Positions 1 to 6,843 are shown, counted from the stretch's first letter. The stretch is 8,915 nt of DNA from an uncultured bacterium (GCA_937959175.1 CALGAS010000602.1:1-8915), one strand, 5' to 3'. Numbers and translations are program-made. Notes: generated by a model from the letters alone, not told the origin.

Positions 1-418
1 TCAGGTCCCCGCCGTCGTCAAGGATCATGTTGAGCGGCTCGCCGTCCGGGAAGAAGAGGGTCTGTTCGATGCACCAGTCAAACTCCTCGTCGTTCATGCC
101 CTTCCAGGCGTAAACGGGGATGCCGGCCTTGGCGATGGCGGCGGCGGCGTGGTCCTGGGTGGAGAAGATGTTGCAACTGCTCCAGGTGACCTCGGCGCCG
201 AGTTCCTTGAGGGTCTCGATCAGGACGGCAGTCTGGATGGTCATGTGGAGGCAGCCGGCGATCCGGGCCCCGGCCAGCGGCTTGGTCTCACCGTACTTTT
301 CCCGCAGGGCCATCAGGCCGGGCATTTCGTTCTCGGCGAGCTGGATTTCGCGGCGGCCCCAGTCTGCGAGCGAGAGATCGGCGACCTTGTAGGGCAGGCG
401 GGTTTCGACGTGCGACAC
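1..418 (-). CDS. ahcY: S-adenosylhomocysteinase (adenosylhomocysteine hydrolase), N-terminal part, cut by window edge
   Basis: This cytosolic NAD-dependent enzyme splits S-adenosylhomocysteine into adenosine and homocysteine, clearing the product inhibitor of methyltransferases in the methyl cycle. The first 139 residues are present. They carry the family blocks in order: LHMTIQTAVLIETL (about residues 57-70), SCNIFSTQDHAAAA (81-94), the AWKGMNDEEF-type block (104-113) and MILDDGGDL (131-139). The downstream NAD-binding domain lies outside the window. The start is GTG at 418, chosen because AGGAG sits 7 bases upstream (425-429) and the protein then begins MSHVETRLPYKVADLSLADW, as expected for the family. 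The gene follows trpF on the same strand after a 112 bp gap that holds a candidate -10 box, so it may have its own promoter. I see no SAH riboswitch-like structure in the leader. Family assignment is very secure. Confidence 0.96.
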   Translation of the reverse strand, partial: MSHVETRLPYKVADLSLADWGRREIQLAENEMPGLMALREKYGETKPLAGARIAGCLHMTIQTAVLIETLKELGAEVTWSSCNIFSTQDHAAAAIAKAGIPVYAWKGMNDEEFDWCIEQTLFFPDGEPLNMILDDGGDL

Positions 419-499
419 AGAGGTGCTCCTTGCGTGATCGTTGAAAGATGAAGAAAAGGCGGCCGCCCAGGCTGAGGACAGCCCGGCCGAACTCTCGCT

Positions 500-505
500 A
501 TCTTA
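500..505 (-). promoter_or_regulatory. Candidate -10 box (TAAGAT) for ahcY
   Basis: TAAGAT on the minus strand lies in the trpF-ahcY gap, about 80 bases upstream of the ahcY GTG, inside a small inverted repeat CGCTA-TCT-TAGCG (496-508). No good -35 match is seen 16-18 bases upstream. The same hexamer appears upstream of three other transcription units in this window, which is the main support. The remainder of the gap (419-530) shows nothing else I can name. Confidence 0.3.
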
Positions 506-530
506 GCGGGTCGGCGGGGATCGCACAGGG

Positions 531-1286
531 TCAGGCGGTGGCCGTCAGGGCCTGCCGGGCGGCGGCCACAAATGCCTCGAGGAGGGCCGGATCCTTCCGG
601 CCGGGCGCGGATTCGACCCCGCTGGCGGTATCGACCGCCGCGGCCCCGGTGGCCCGAATGGCCCGGGCGACGTTGGCGGGGGTGAGGCCCCCGGCCAGCG
701 CCAGCGGCAGGCCGAGCGGCGGCTGGGCCGCGAGGATCTCCCAGTTGACGATGCGTCCGGTGCCGCCGAGCTGCCCGGCTGCCGCGTCTGGAGGTGCCCC
801 GGCATCGATGATCACCATCTCCGGGCTTCGGCCGGCGGCGGCAGCCGCCCGGAGCCAGCTGCGGGCCGCTTGCAATCGGTCGCTGCCACCGGTGATGCTG
901 GCATCGGCTGGCGAGCCTGGCTGCCCGCCGGGGTCATCCAGGCGGAGGCAGCGGATGACCGGCAGCTCGCCGAGGTCGCGGCACCTCTCGGGGGGGTCGC
1001 CCGCTGGCCCGGCTCCGAGGTGCCCGTGGAGTTGGATCGCGCCCAGCCCGACCTGCCCGGCGATGGCCAGGACGTCGGTCGTGACCATGCCGGCGAACAC
1101 GCCGACGGGCAGCACACCGGGAGGCAGGCTGGCGACGGCCTCGCGGGCGACCGCGGGATCGATCCGCCGGGGGGAGCCGACCACGAAGTTGAACCCGACC
1201 GCGTCGGCGCCGGCCGCGGCGGCCAGGCATGCGTCGGCCGGCGAGGTGACCCCACAGATTTTCACATGAAACATGAGCGTGCTCAT
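531..1286 (-). CDS. trpF: Phosphoribosylanthranilate isomerase (tryptophan biosynthesis)
   Basis: Catalyses the Amadori rearrangement of N-(5'-phosphoribosyl)anthranilate to the carboxyphenylamino-deoxyribulose phosphate intermediate of tryptophan synthesis. It is a cytosolic (beta/alpha)8 barrel. Visible motifs are VKICG (residues 8-12, with Cys11 as the expected general base), GADAVGFNF (26-34), VGVF (61-64), IQLHG (84-88), VIIDA (158-162, with Asp161 as the expected general acid), GGTG (174-177), LAGGLTPANV (197-206) and the phosphate-binding tail AVDTASGVE...PGRKD (217-232). At 251 residues it is longer than the usual 200-220. The extra length is an Ala/Gly/Pro-rich insertion around 115-156. 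ATG at 1286 is chosen because GGGGAAGG lies about 5 bases upstream; a second in-frame ATG four codons later is less well placed. It stands alone, without other trp genes, and is divergent from an ATPase gene. Confidence 0.95.
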   Translation of the reverse strand: MSTLMFHVKICGVTSPADACLAAAAGADAVGFNFVVGSPRRIDPAVAREAVASLPPGVLPVGVFAGMVTTDVLAIAGQVGLGAIQLHGHLGAGPAGDPPERCRDLGELPVIRCLRLDDPGGQPGSPADASITGGSDRLQAARSWLRAAAAAGRSPEMVIIDAGAPPDAAAGQLGGTGRIVNWEILAAQPPLGLPLALAGGLTPANVARAIRATGAAAVDTASGVESAPGRKDPALLEAFVAAARQALTATA

Positions 1287-1393
1287 CGCCTTCCCCGTGA
1301 GGTTGATCGCTCCCGGTCTGCCGCGACTGGGGCCGCCGTGCGAGCGGTCCGTGGCCGGATCATCCGTCCTGACCGTAAGCCGCTGAACGGTTT

Positions 1394-1405
1394 TCCTGAT
1401 CAGGA
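1394..1405. promoter_or_regulatory. Perfect 12-bp palindrome TCCTGATCAGGA between divergent trpF and ATPase genes
   Basis: TCCTGATCAGGA is a perfect palindrome in the 157-223 bp divergent intergenic region (the range depends on the ATPase start). It shares its half-site (TTCCTGA / CAGGA) with a second inverted repeat 28 bp away centre to centre. On the trpF side a weak -10-like TAGACT (1407-1412, minus strand) lies directly beside it, so a protein bound here could block trpF transcription. The operator role is an inference; the symmetry is seen directly. Confidence 0.4.
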
Positions 1406-1415
1406 GAGTCTACGG

Positions 1416-1439
1416 CGGTTCCTGACGGTGCAGGAACCG
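1416..1439. promoter_or_regulatory. 9-bp inverted repeat CGGTTCCTG-N6-CAGGAACCG upstream of the ATPase gene
   Basis: Two perfect 9-base arms (1416-1424 and 1431-1439) flank the spacer ACGGTG. The arms contain the same TTCCTG/CAGGAA half-sites as the palindrome at 1394-1405. If transcription of the ATPase gene starts to the left, the right arm includes the only Shine-Dalgarno-like AGGA for the alternative TTG start at 1444, and an RNA hairpin would hide it. It could be a second operator, an RNA hairpin, or both. Confidence 0.4.
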
Positions 1440-1509
1440 GCTGTTGTTTGACGAAACCAATCTTGTTCGGCCCGTGGCGTGGCCGCCCCGTTCCTCCGTG
1501 AACCTCGCA

Positions 1510-2925
1510 ATGCACGTTCCCAGCAGGCATCCGTCGAGCCGTCCGTTCATGGCCTCCCCACGGCCCCAGTTCTATCACGCGGCTCGGGAGATCGATGCAT
1601 CGCTGCGAGGCATCGAGCGATGCATTCGCCGTTCCGAGGGCGTGGGGCTGCTGATCGGCCCGCCGGGCACCGGCAAGTCGCTCCTGTTGCTCAAGCTGAC
1701 CGAGCAGGTGCGGGATGATTTCGACGTCGCCCTCTTGACCGGCGCGAGCATCTGCACGCGGCGGGCGCTCTGGCAGGCGATCCTAGCCGGAATCGGCGAG
1801 CCCTACCGCGGGATCGACGAGGCCGACCTCCGGATCGCGATCGTCGAACGAATCCGCGGACTGGCCGCCGCCGGCTCCGGGCTGGTCATCCTGGTGGACG
1901 AGGCACACACGCTGCCCACCCGCCTGATCGAAGAACTGCGGCTGCTGACCAACGTCCCGACGCCGCTGCCGGCGGTTCACATCGTCCTGGCCGGGACGAC
2001 CCGACTCGACGAACTGCTCGGCGCACCCCGGATGGAAAGCCTCAGCCAGCGGATCGCTGTGCGAGGCTATCTCGAGTCGCTCGATCATGCCGAAACGCTC
2101 GCCTACCTCCGGACCCAGGTCACCGCCGCAGGACTCGAGTGGGACCGGCTCTTCGCTTCCGGATGTGATGACGCGGTTTATCGGGTGACCGAAGGCGTGC
2201 CGCGACTGATCAATCAGGTGTGCGATCAGGCGCTGGTGCTGGTTGCGGAATCCGATCGGCGTGTCACGGCTACCGATGTCGCCAATGCCTGGCGGGAGAT
2301 TCAGCGGCTGCCCGCGCCGACGGGCCTCGATCCAGCCGGTGAGACAGACTCCCTGCCGGCAGAGATCTCGGCCGCTGAGCCGCTGGAAGACCTCGGAGGC
2401 GAAGGCCTCGGAGTGATCGAGTTCGGCGGCGGCGACGACCTCGTTGAGGAAAGCGGCCGCTTTGAAGCGGGCGACGGCGACCGCGAGGCCGAGGGGCCGG
2501 CGGGAGCGGCAGGTGACCTCTGGGACGGGCCCGACGTGGAACTTGTCTTCGGAGGCGACCCCTTCGAGGAGTTTTTCGAAGAGGACGAGCAGCCTGCCGA
2601 GCGGTATCTCGTCGAGGGGCCTTCCGACTTCAGCGACTGCCGGGAGGTGACGAGCCACGAGGGCCGGGCGATGGGGCGGCTTCTGGCCACGATCGAACAT
2701 GCCGAGGAAGACCTTCCCACGGGCGACGGTTCTGCCGCTGCCGGGGCAGCCGATCAGGCTGCCGCGGATGACGAGCCGGCGGTGATCGACGATTCCGACA
2801 TGGTGGTCATCGAGGAAGATCTCAGCGATCCGGCCGATGACGGCAGCCGGCCGACTGTTGTCAGTGTCCGCCCCAGCGACTACCGAAGCCTGTTCACGCG
2901 GCTGCGGCGGGGGCGGCGGACCTGA
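1510..2925 (+). CDS. ExeA/GspA-like AAA ATPase with long acidic C-terminal tail
   Basis: P-loop ATPase of the ExeA/GspA (AAA_22-like) type, 471 residues. Motifs numbered from ATG 1510: Walker A GPPGTGKS (50-57), Walker B VILVDEAH (126-133), a sensor-1-like LAGTT (161-165), Arg181 in SQRIAVRGY as a possible arginine finger, and the sensor-2/winged-helix block GVPRLINQVCDQA (229-241). After about residue 270 the protein changes to a roughly 180-residue Asp/Glu/Gly/Ala-rich tail, probably disordered, which ends in a short basic segment SLFTRLRRGRRT. ExeA-type ATPases serve secretion or pilus assembly, but no partner (ExeB/GspB, pilins) is present, so its role here is unknown. The start is uncertain. 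ATG 1510 puts the family-like SRPFMASPRPQFY segment near the N-terminus but lacks a clear ribosome site. TTG 1444 has AGGA 8 bases upstream and would add 22 residues. Confidence 0.85.
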   Translation: MHVPSRHPSSRPFMASPRPQFYHAAREIDASLRGIERCIRRSEGVGLLIGPPGTGKSLLLLKLTEQVRDDFDVALLTGASICTRRALWQAILAGIGEPYRGIDEADLRIAIVERIRGLAAAGSGLVILVDEAHTLPTRLIEELRLLTNVPTPLPAVHIVLAGTTRLDELLGAPRMESLSQRIAVRGYLESLDHAETLAYLRTQVTAAGLEWDRLFASGCDDAVYRVTEGVPRLINQVCDQALVLVAESDRRVTATDVANAWREIQRLPAPTGLDPAGETDSLPAEISAAEPLEDLGGEGLGVIEFGGGDDLVEESGRFEAGDGDREAEGPAGAAGDLWDGPDVELVFGGDPFEEFFEEDEQPAERYLVEGPSDFSDCREVTSHEGRAMGRLLATIEHAEEDLPTGDGSAAAGAADQAAADDEPAVIDDSDMVVIEEDLSDPADDGSRPTVVSVRPSDYRSLFTRLRRGRRT

Positions 2926-2970
2926 GCGAGAGCCGGGTCTCAATCGCTTTAATCTCCGAAGGCAACGAAA

Positions 2971-3005
2971 AAAGCCCGGTCAAGCTCGAGGCCTGACCGG
3001 GCTTT
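2971..3005. terminator. Bidirectional rho-independent terminator between convergent genes
   Basis: A perfect 12-bp stem, AAAGCCCGGTCA (2971-2982) with TGACCGGGCTTT (2994-3005), encloses an 11-base loop. On the minus strand it is followed by a run of six T (complement of AAAAAA at 2968-2973). On the plus strand it ends CTTTGTTT. It lies between the ATPase stop (2925) and the stop of the convergent Cys-rich gene (3034), so it can end both transcripts. It is stronger for the minus-strand gene. Confidence 0.92.
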
Positions 3006-3033
3006 GTTTCAGAGGTGGCCAGCGGCCCAAAGA

Positions 3034-3534
3034 CTAGAAGCCCTCGTAGACGACCAGGATGTCGCCGCACTTCTGGAAGCGGACGATCACCGAGCAGCCG
3101 CAGCCGTAGTCATAGCGGACCTGACCGCAGCCGAAGAGCGTGCACCGCGATGACTCGCAGGGGCAGCCCTGGCAGCAGGCCGGGAGGCAGACGGGCACGC
3201 AGACCGTGCAGCAGGTCTCCGGGCTCGTCGGATTGAGCACCGTTTCATACATCGGCTCCGGGCAGCAGCCGCAGCCGTGCTTGTGACGGTGGGCATGCTT
3301 GTGCCGGTACTTGATGCAGGGGTTGGTGGGGCAGCAAGGGGCGGCACCACAGGTGGGCTCCATCGCACAGCAGGTCGGCTCGAAGGCCGAGCAGCCGGGC
3401 TCGACGCAGCAGCTCGGCTCGCAGCCGCAGCCGGGCTCGACAGCATGACGGTGACGCAGGCCGGCCTCAGCCGAACCAGACGACAGCAGGAACGCGGCCA
3501 AACCGCACAGAGAAAAGAAGGCAGTTCGCGACAT
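3034..3534 (-). CDS. Secreted Cys/His-rich small protein, function unknown
   Basis: A 166-residue protein with a clear Sec signal peptide: a basic start MSR, a hydrophobic core FFSLCGLAAFLLSS, and a cleavage-like SAEA|G at about residue 24. By hand count the mature part has 27 cysteines in roughly 142 residues, many as CC or CGC pairs spaced by Glu-Pro/Pro turns. In the middle is a His/Lys/Arg cluster, KYRHKHAHRHKHG. The last 30 residues are less Cys-rich and look like a small beta unit (GCGCSVIVRFQKCGDILVVYEGF region). ATG 3534 has GAGGAG 10 bases upstream. It probably acts outside the cytoplasm, either as a disulfide-crosslinked structural protein or as a metal-binding protein; the sequence alone cannot decide. 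No known enzyme family is recognised. It is transcribed alone, ending at the shared terminator. Confidence 0.85.
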   Translation of the reverse strand: MSRTAFFSLCGLAAFLLSSGSAEAGLRHRHAVEPGCGCEPSCCVEPGCSAFEPTCCAMEPTCGAAPCCPTNPCIKYRHKHAHRHKHGCGCCPEPMYETVLNPTSPETCCTVCVPVCLPACCQGCPCESSRCTLFGCGQVRYDYGCGCSVIVRFQKCGDILVVYEGF

Positions 3535-3590
3535 CGTGTCGTACTCCTCAGGGCAAGGGGGGGACCGCCGGGGGCGGGGCCGGCGACGGC

Positions 3591-3610
3591 ATCACGGTGA
3601 AAATCGTGAT
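3591..3610. repeat. Inverted repeat ATCACG-N8-CGTGAT in the leader of the Cys-rich gene
   Basis: Perfect 6-base arms (3591-3596 and 3605-3610) lie about 60-75 bases upstream of the Cys-rich gene start. Possible operator or 5' leader hairpin. The gap 3535-3763 also has a C-rich tract on the coding strand (3555-3587) and a small IR TGGCA-N5-TGCCA (3679-3693) next to the tandem nonamers AAAGTGCCA/AAAGTGCAA (3685-3702). I could not identify a convincing promoter in it. Confidence 0.3.
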
Positions 3611-3763
3611 ATCCACCGCAACTGTGGCATGCTGGGCCGGGATGTCAAAAAATCCGGTCAACGGAATCCCTGCCGGCCTGGCAGAAAGTGCCAAAAGTGC
3701 AACTCTGGCAAGGGTTTAGCACCCACTGGCCCCGCTGAAGCCAAAGGTTCCGAGGGCCACCGC

Positions 3764-4906
<1,143 letters not shown>

Positions 4907-4976
4907 GGTCGAAGATCTCCAGGGGCGAGAATGCTGATCGCGGCCGCCGCTGCTGTCACAAGGTGGCTGCGGCTCC

Positions 4977-4982
4977 ATCATA
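4977..4982 (-). promoter_or_regulatory. Candidate -10 box (TATGAT) for carA
   Basis: TATGAT on the minus strand, about 70 bases upstream of the carA start, is a five-of-six match to TATAAT. The -35 region 16-18 bases upstream is GC-rich and shows no good match, so confidence is low. No attenuator-like leader peptide or pyrimidine-type regulatory hairpin is apparent in 4907-4976. Confidence 0.3.
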
Positions 4983-5024
4983 CTGCCCGTTGCGGCGGTG
5001 TCGCGGTTCGTGCGAGCGGGACTC

Positions 5025-5066
5025 CGAAAACGGGGAGCGGCAGGCTTTCCCGCACTCGCGTTTTCG
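5025..5066. terminator. Long-loop inverted repeat, possible terminator of the IlvC-like gene
   Basis: CGAAAACG (5025-5032) and CGTTTTCG (5059-5066) are perfect 8-base arms. The 26-base GC-rich interval between them has an inner GGG/CCC match (5033-5035 with 5049-5051). It lies 33-74 bases downstream of the minus-strand IlvC-like stop. It has only a four-T run inside the arm and no clear U-tract, so termination is a guess; it could equally be a cruciform-type repeat. Confidence 0.3.
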
Positions 5067-5098
5067 CGGCCGGTCGAGCGTGGCGGGGGTGGTCTGGC

Positions 5099-6148
5099 TC
5101 AGCGCGGGCGGTCGTCGCTCGGCGAGGCTGACGGGGTTGCCATCTTGCGGAAATCGCTCTCGGTGCGGCTGATGATGTCGTCGTCACCGACCACCGTGTG
5201 CAGGAATGGCCTGCAGGGATAGCCGCTGCGATATTCATCTTGGAGGGCCTCGGCAAACGCTCCCGAACTGATCTCAGCGAGGACGCCCCGCATCTGTTCG
5301 GCCATCTGCTCGCGGTCAATGGAGAGCGCTCGAGTCATGCCGCCAAACGAGGCTGCAAAGCCATGCGAGAGCGTCGAGGGCAAGAAGCCATCCCGGGCCA
5401 TCTGGGAGAAGGTCTCCGACATCTCGCCGGAGAGATAGAGCTCCATCAGGAGGGCCAGCGGAGGCAGTCCTGCTTCCGCACCGACGTGAAAGGTGGAAAG
5501 CAGCGCAGCGCCCAGCCACGGCCCGAAGGCCTGCTCGACAAACAGATCGAGGGCAGCCTCCTGCTTGGCGGTCATCTCCAGGCCGCCAAAATGGAGCGAG
5601 CCTGCCGCTGCAGCCAACGCCAGCACGCGGCTCAGTCCCTGCCCGCTCGCGTCGTGTTCGGCTCCGAGATACGACATGTACCCCTGCCCGTTGAGGAAAC
5701 GCTGGCGGATCGCTTCGCCGCCCATCCGCGGTGCAAACAGCAGCACGTCACTGCCAACTGGCGGTGTCACGTGGCCGTAGGCGAGGGCATACCCCGACGC
5801 AAACACGATCGAAGCCCCGTGGCGAAGCTGCGGGAAGATCTCGGCACACCTGTCCTGCTGCACCTCGTCAGGGAGGAGCATCAATGCCATATCGGCCTTG
5901 GCGGCCGCGTCGGTAAGGGCGACCACCTCAAACCCGGCGTCTCGCGCCCGCGTCGACGCTGCCTCATCATCGCTGCCCACAACCAGGCGGACGGGCCGCT
6001 TCAGGGCCTCGAAGCTGTCTCGGAGATTGAGTGCGAGCGGCTCGCCGAGGCGACCATAGCCCAGGATGGCGATGGTGCTGCCGTCGAGGACAGAGACGTC
6101 GCCGTCTTGCTTACAAAACAGCCGAGGATGACTCTTTTCCACGCTCAA
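5099..6148 (-). CDS. Ketol-acid reductoisomerase (IlvC)-like protein, divergent paralogue
   Basis: Clear relative of acetohydroxy-acid isomeroreductase, 349 residues. Numbered from TTG 6148: a KARI-style start RLFCKQDGDVSVLDGSTIAI, NADP/NAD fold motif GYGRLG (30-35) followed by LALNLRDS, LLPDEVQ (91-97), FASGYALAYGHVTPP (116-130), FAPRMGG (138-144), and KQEAALDLFVEQ (196-206) with Asp201/Glu205 at the first metal-ligand pair. Three canonical positions appear changed by hand alignment: the active-site His of the S/A-H-G-F motif is Ser118, the catalytic Lys of the A-P-K motif is Arg141, and the second Glu of the C-terminal ExxxE metal pair is Ser240 (first Glu is Glu236). The cofactor loop VVGSDDEAAST is acidic, unlike the Arg/Ser loop of NADPH enzymes. 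TTG 6148 is chosen for GGGAGG 6 bases upstream; GTG 6142 and TTG 6184 are alternatives. It overlaps the SCP2-like gene by 38 bases. It may have a role other than valine/isoleucine synthesis. Confidence 0.85.
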   Translation of the reverse strand: MSVEKSHPRLFCKQDGDVSVLDGSTIAILGYGRLGEPLALNLRDSFEALKRPVRLVVGSDDEAASTRARDAGFEVVALTDAAAKADMALMLLPDEVQQDRCAEIFPQLRHGASIVFASGYALAYGHVTPPVGSDVLLFAPRMGGEAIRQRFLNGQGYMSYLGAEHDASGQGLSRVLALAAAAGSLHFGGLEMTAKQEAALDLFVEQAFGPWLGAALLSTFHVGAEAGLPPLALLMELYLSGEMSETFSQMARDGFLPSTLSHGFAASFGGMTRALSIDREQMAEQMRGVLAEISSGAFAEALQDEYRSGYPCRPFLHTVVGDDDIISRTESDFRKMATPSASPSDDRPR

Positions 6149-6521
6149 CCGATGCCTCCCGGTAACTCTCGAGCAAAGGATCAACCAGCATGATGAACTC
6201 TCGGAGCCGGAGCGGATTCATGCCGCGGACATGAATCTTGCCGGCGAGGAAGGCTGTCCCGAGGGATCGTTTGCCAAAGGCGGCATCTTCCAGCGTGGTT
6301 CGAGCCATCCGCACGAGAAAAGGCGGCGTGTCGAGCGGAGTTGCGACCGTCAGCCCGCCCGCGGTCGCTGCGAGGCAGAGGGTGGTCTTCGCATCGGGGA
6401 AGTCCCACTGAATCTGCGGCATCGCCGAGGCGAGTTGCTGCCGCTGCGCAGCGGTGAGTTTCACGTCGATCAGTTCGATCATCCGCCCGAGGAGGGCATC
6501 AAAGGCAGTGTCGGCTGCCAT
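6111..6521 (-). CDS. SCP2 (sterol carrier protein 2)-like domain protein
   Basis: A 136-residue protein that looks like a single SCP2-type lipid-binding domain. It has an amphipathic N-terminal helix, the strands IQWDFPDAKTTLCLAATAGGLTVATPL (37-63), then LVRMARTTLEDAAFGKRSLGTAFLAGKIHVRG (69-100), where the A-F-x-x-GKI-x-V-x-G segment is the most family-like part, and a C-terminal helix. In the family this fold holds lipids or other hydrophobic ligands; the substrate here is unknown. ATG 6521 is preferred (GAAGGAG about 11 bases upstream). The frame stays open to 6746, but that extra segment is Arg/Gly-rich with no domain. Its stop lies inside the IlvC-like gene (38-base overlap), which suggests translational coupling and one operon. 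The SCP2 call is by eye and moderately sure; the gene itself is quite sure. Confidence 0.7.
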   Translation of the reverse strand: MAADTAFDALLGRMIELIDVKLTAAQRQQLASAMPQIQWDFPDAKTTLCLAATAGGLTVATPLDTPPFLVRMARTTLEDAAFGKRSLGTAFLAGKIHVRGMNPLRLREFIMLVDPLLESYREASVERGKESSSAVL

Positions 6522-6583
6522 TGCAGCACCGGCTCCTTCGGGGACAGGCAAGCTCCCGAGACTCCGGCCGCGGGCGTTCCTCA

Positions 6584-6589
6584 ATCTTA
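6584..6589 (-). promoter_or_regulatory. Candidate -10 box (TAAGAT) for the SCP2-like/IlvC-like operon
   Basis: TAAGAT within TGATAAGATTG on the minus strand, about 63 bases upstream of the SCP2-like start. The -35 is weak (GTCAGC at 17 bases spacing). It is the same hexamer as the other candidate -10 boxes in this window. The region 6590-6677 shows no gene. Confidence 0.35.
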
Positions 6590-6677
6590 TCAGAGGCGAT
6601 CGACGAGCTGACCGGCCCTGACAGCCGGCCGCCGGCCAACCATCGGCTATCGAGTTTGGGGAGCATTTCGGGAATCC

Positions 6678-6706
6678 TTGTTGGCCCCTGGCTCCTCCCC
6701 TAAGAT
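6678..6706 (+). promoter_or_regulatory. Promoter of the tRNA-Arg(CCT) gene: TTGTTG-N17-TAAGAT
   Basis: TTGTTG (6678-6683) and TAAGAT (6701-6706) are spaced by exactly 17 bases, a good sigma-70 arrangement. The expected start at about 6713 gives a 5' leader of about 36 bases before the tRNA 5' end at 6749. This is the best promoter in the window and shows that the tRNA locus was a real transcription unit before it was broken. A short IR TTTTCC-GAG-GGAAAA (6727-6741) lies in the leader. Confidence 0.6.
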
Positions 6707-6748
6707 GCCGGTGCGAAAACCCTTGTTTTTCCGAGGGAAAACGCATCC

Positions 6749-6786
6749 GCCCCCGTAGCTCAGTGGATAGAGCGACGGTTTCCTAA
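6749..6786 (+). pseudogene. 5' half of a tRNA-Arg(CCT) gene, broken at the end of the anticodon loop
   Basis: The sequence follows the tRNA cloverleaf exactly for the first 38 positions: acceptor strand GCCCCCG (6749-6755), TA, D arm GCTC-AGTGGATA-GAGC (6758-6773), G26, anticodon strand ACGGT (6775-6779) and loop TTCCTAA (6780-6786) with anticodon CCT at 6782-6784, reading the Arg codon AGG. The expected 3' half should begin ACCGT and end in CGGGGGC, but the sequence instead continues GAAATTTCTTATTG. No T-arm or complementary acceptor strand is found in the remaining 2.1 kb of the window. The gene cannot give a mature tRNA as it stands. The break is typical of an integration junction or deletion scar at a tRNA; an interrupting intron was considered and is less likely. 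Confidence 0.8.
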
Positions 6787-6843
6787 GAAATTTCTTATTG
6801 ACAGCGAAGAGCCGAAAAGCCGCGGTGTTTTTGGTCGGAAGTG

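Noticed and set aside
419..530. SAH or SAM riboswitch in the ahcY leader
   Set aside because: The gene context invites it, but only a 5-bp hairpin overlapping a -10-like box is visible; no conserved riboswitch core could be recognised by eye. A covariance-model search would settle it.
448..1269. Long plus-strand open frame opposite trpF
   Set aside because: It is the antisense shadow of trpF: Ala/Arg/Pro-rich with no domain, whereas the minus strand reads a complete TrpF with catalytic residues.
1783..2943. 386-codon minus-strand frame opposite the ATPase gene
   Set aside because: Antisense shadow; the plus strand has Walker A/B and the sensor motifs, while this frame has no family features.
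3678..3712. Sigma-54-type promoter for the Cys-rich gene
   Set aside because: TTGGCAC is present on the minus strand, but the -12 part after the correct spacing is GCCA rather than TTGC.
4907..4981. N-terminal extension of CarA to 4981
   Set aside because: The extra 25 residues have no CarA similarity, and ATG 4906 has both a ribosome site and the family N-terminus.
5198..6193. 331-codon plus-strand frame opposite the IlvC-like gene
   Set aside because: Shadow frame without recognisable motifs; the minus strand carries the KARI motifs.
6522..6746. 75-residue N-terminal extension of the SCP2-like protein
   Set aside because: Arg/Gly-rich with no domain or signal peptide; it would run over the candidate promoter and into the tRNA leader.
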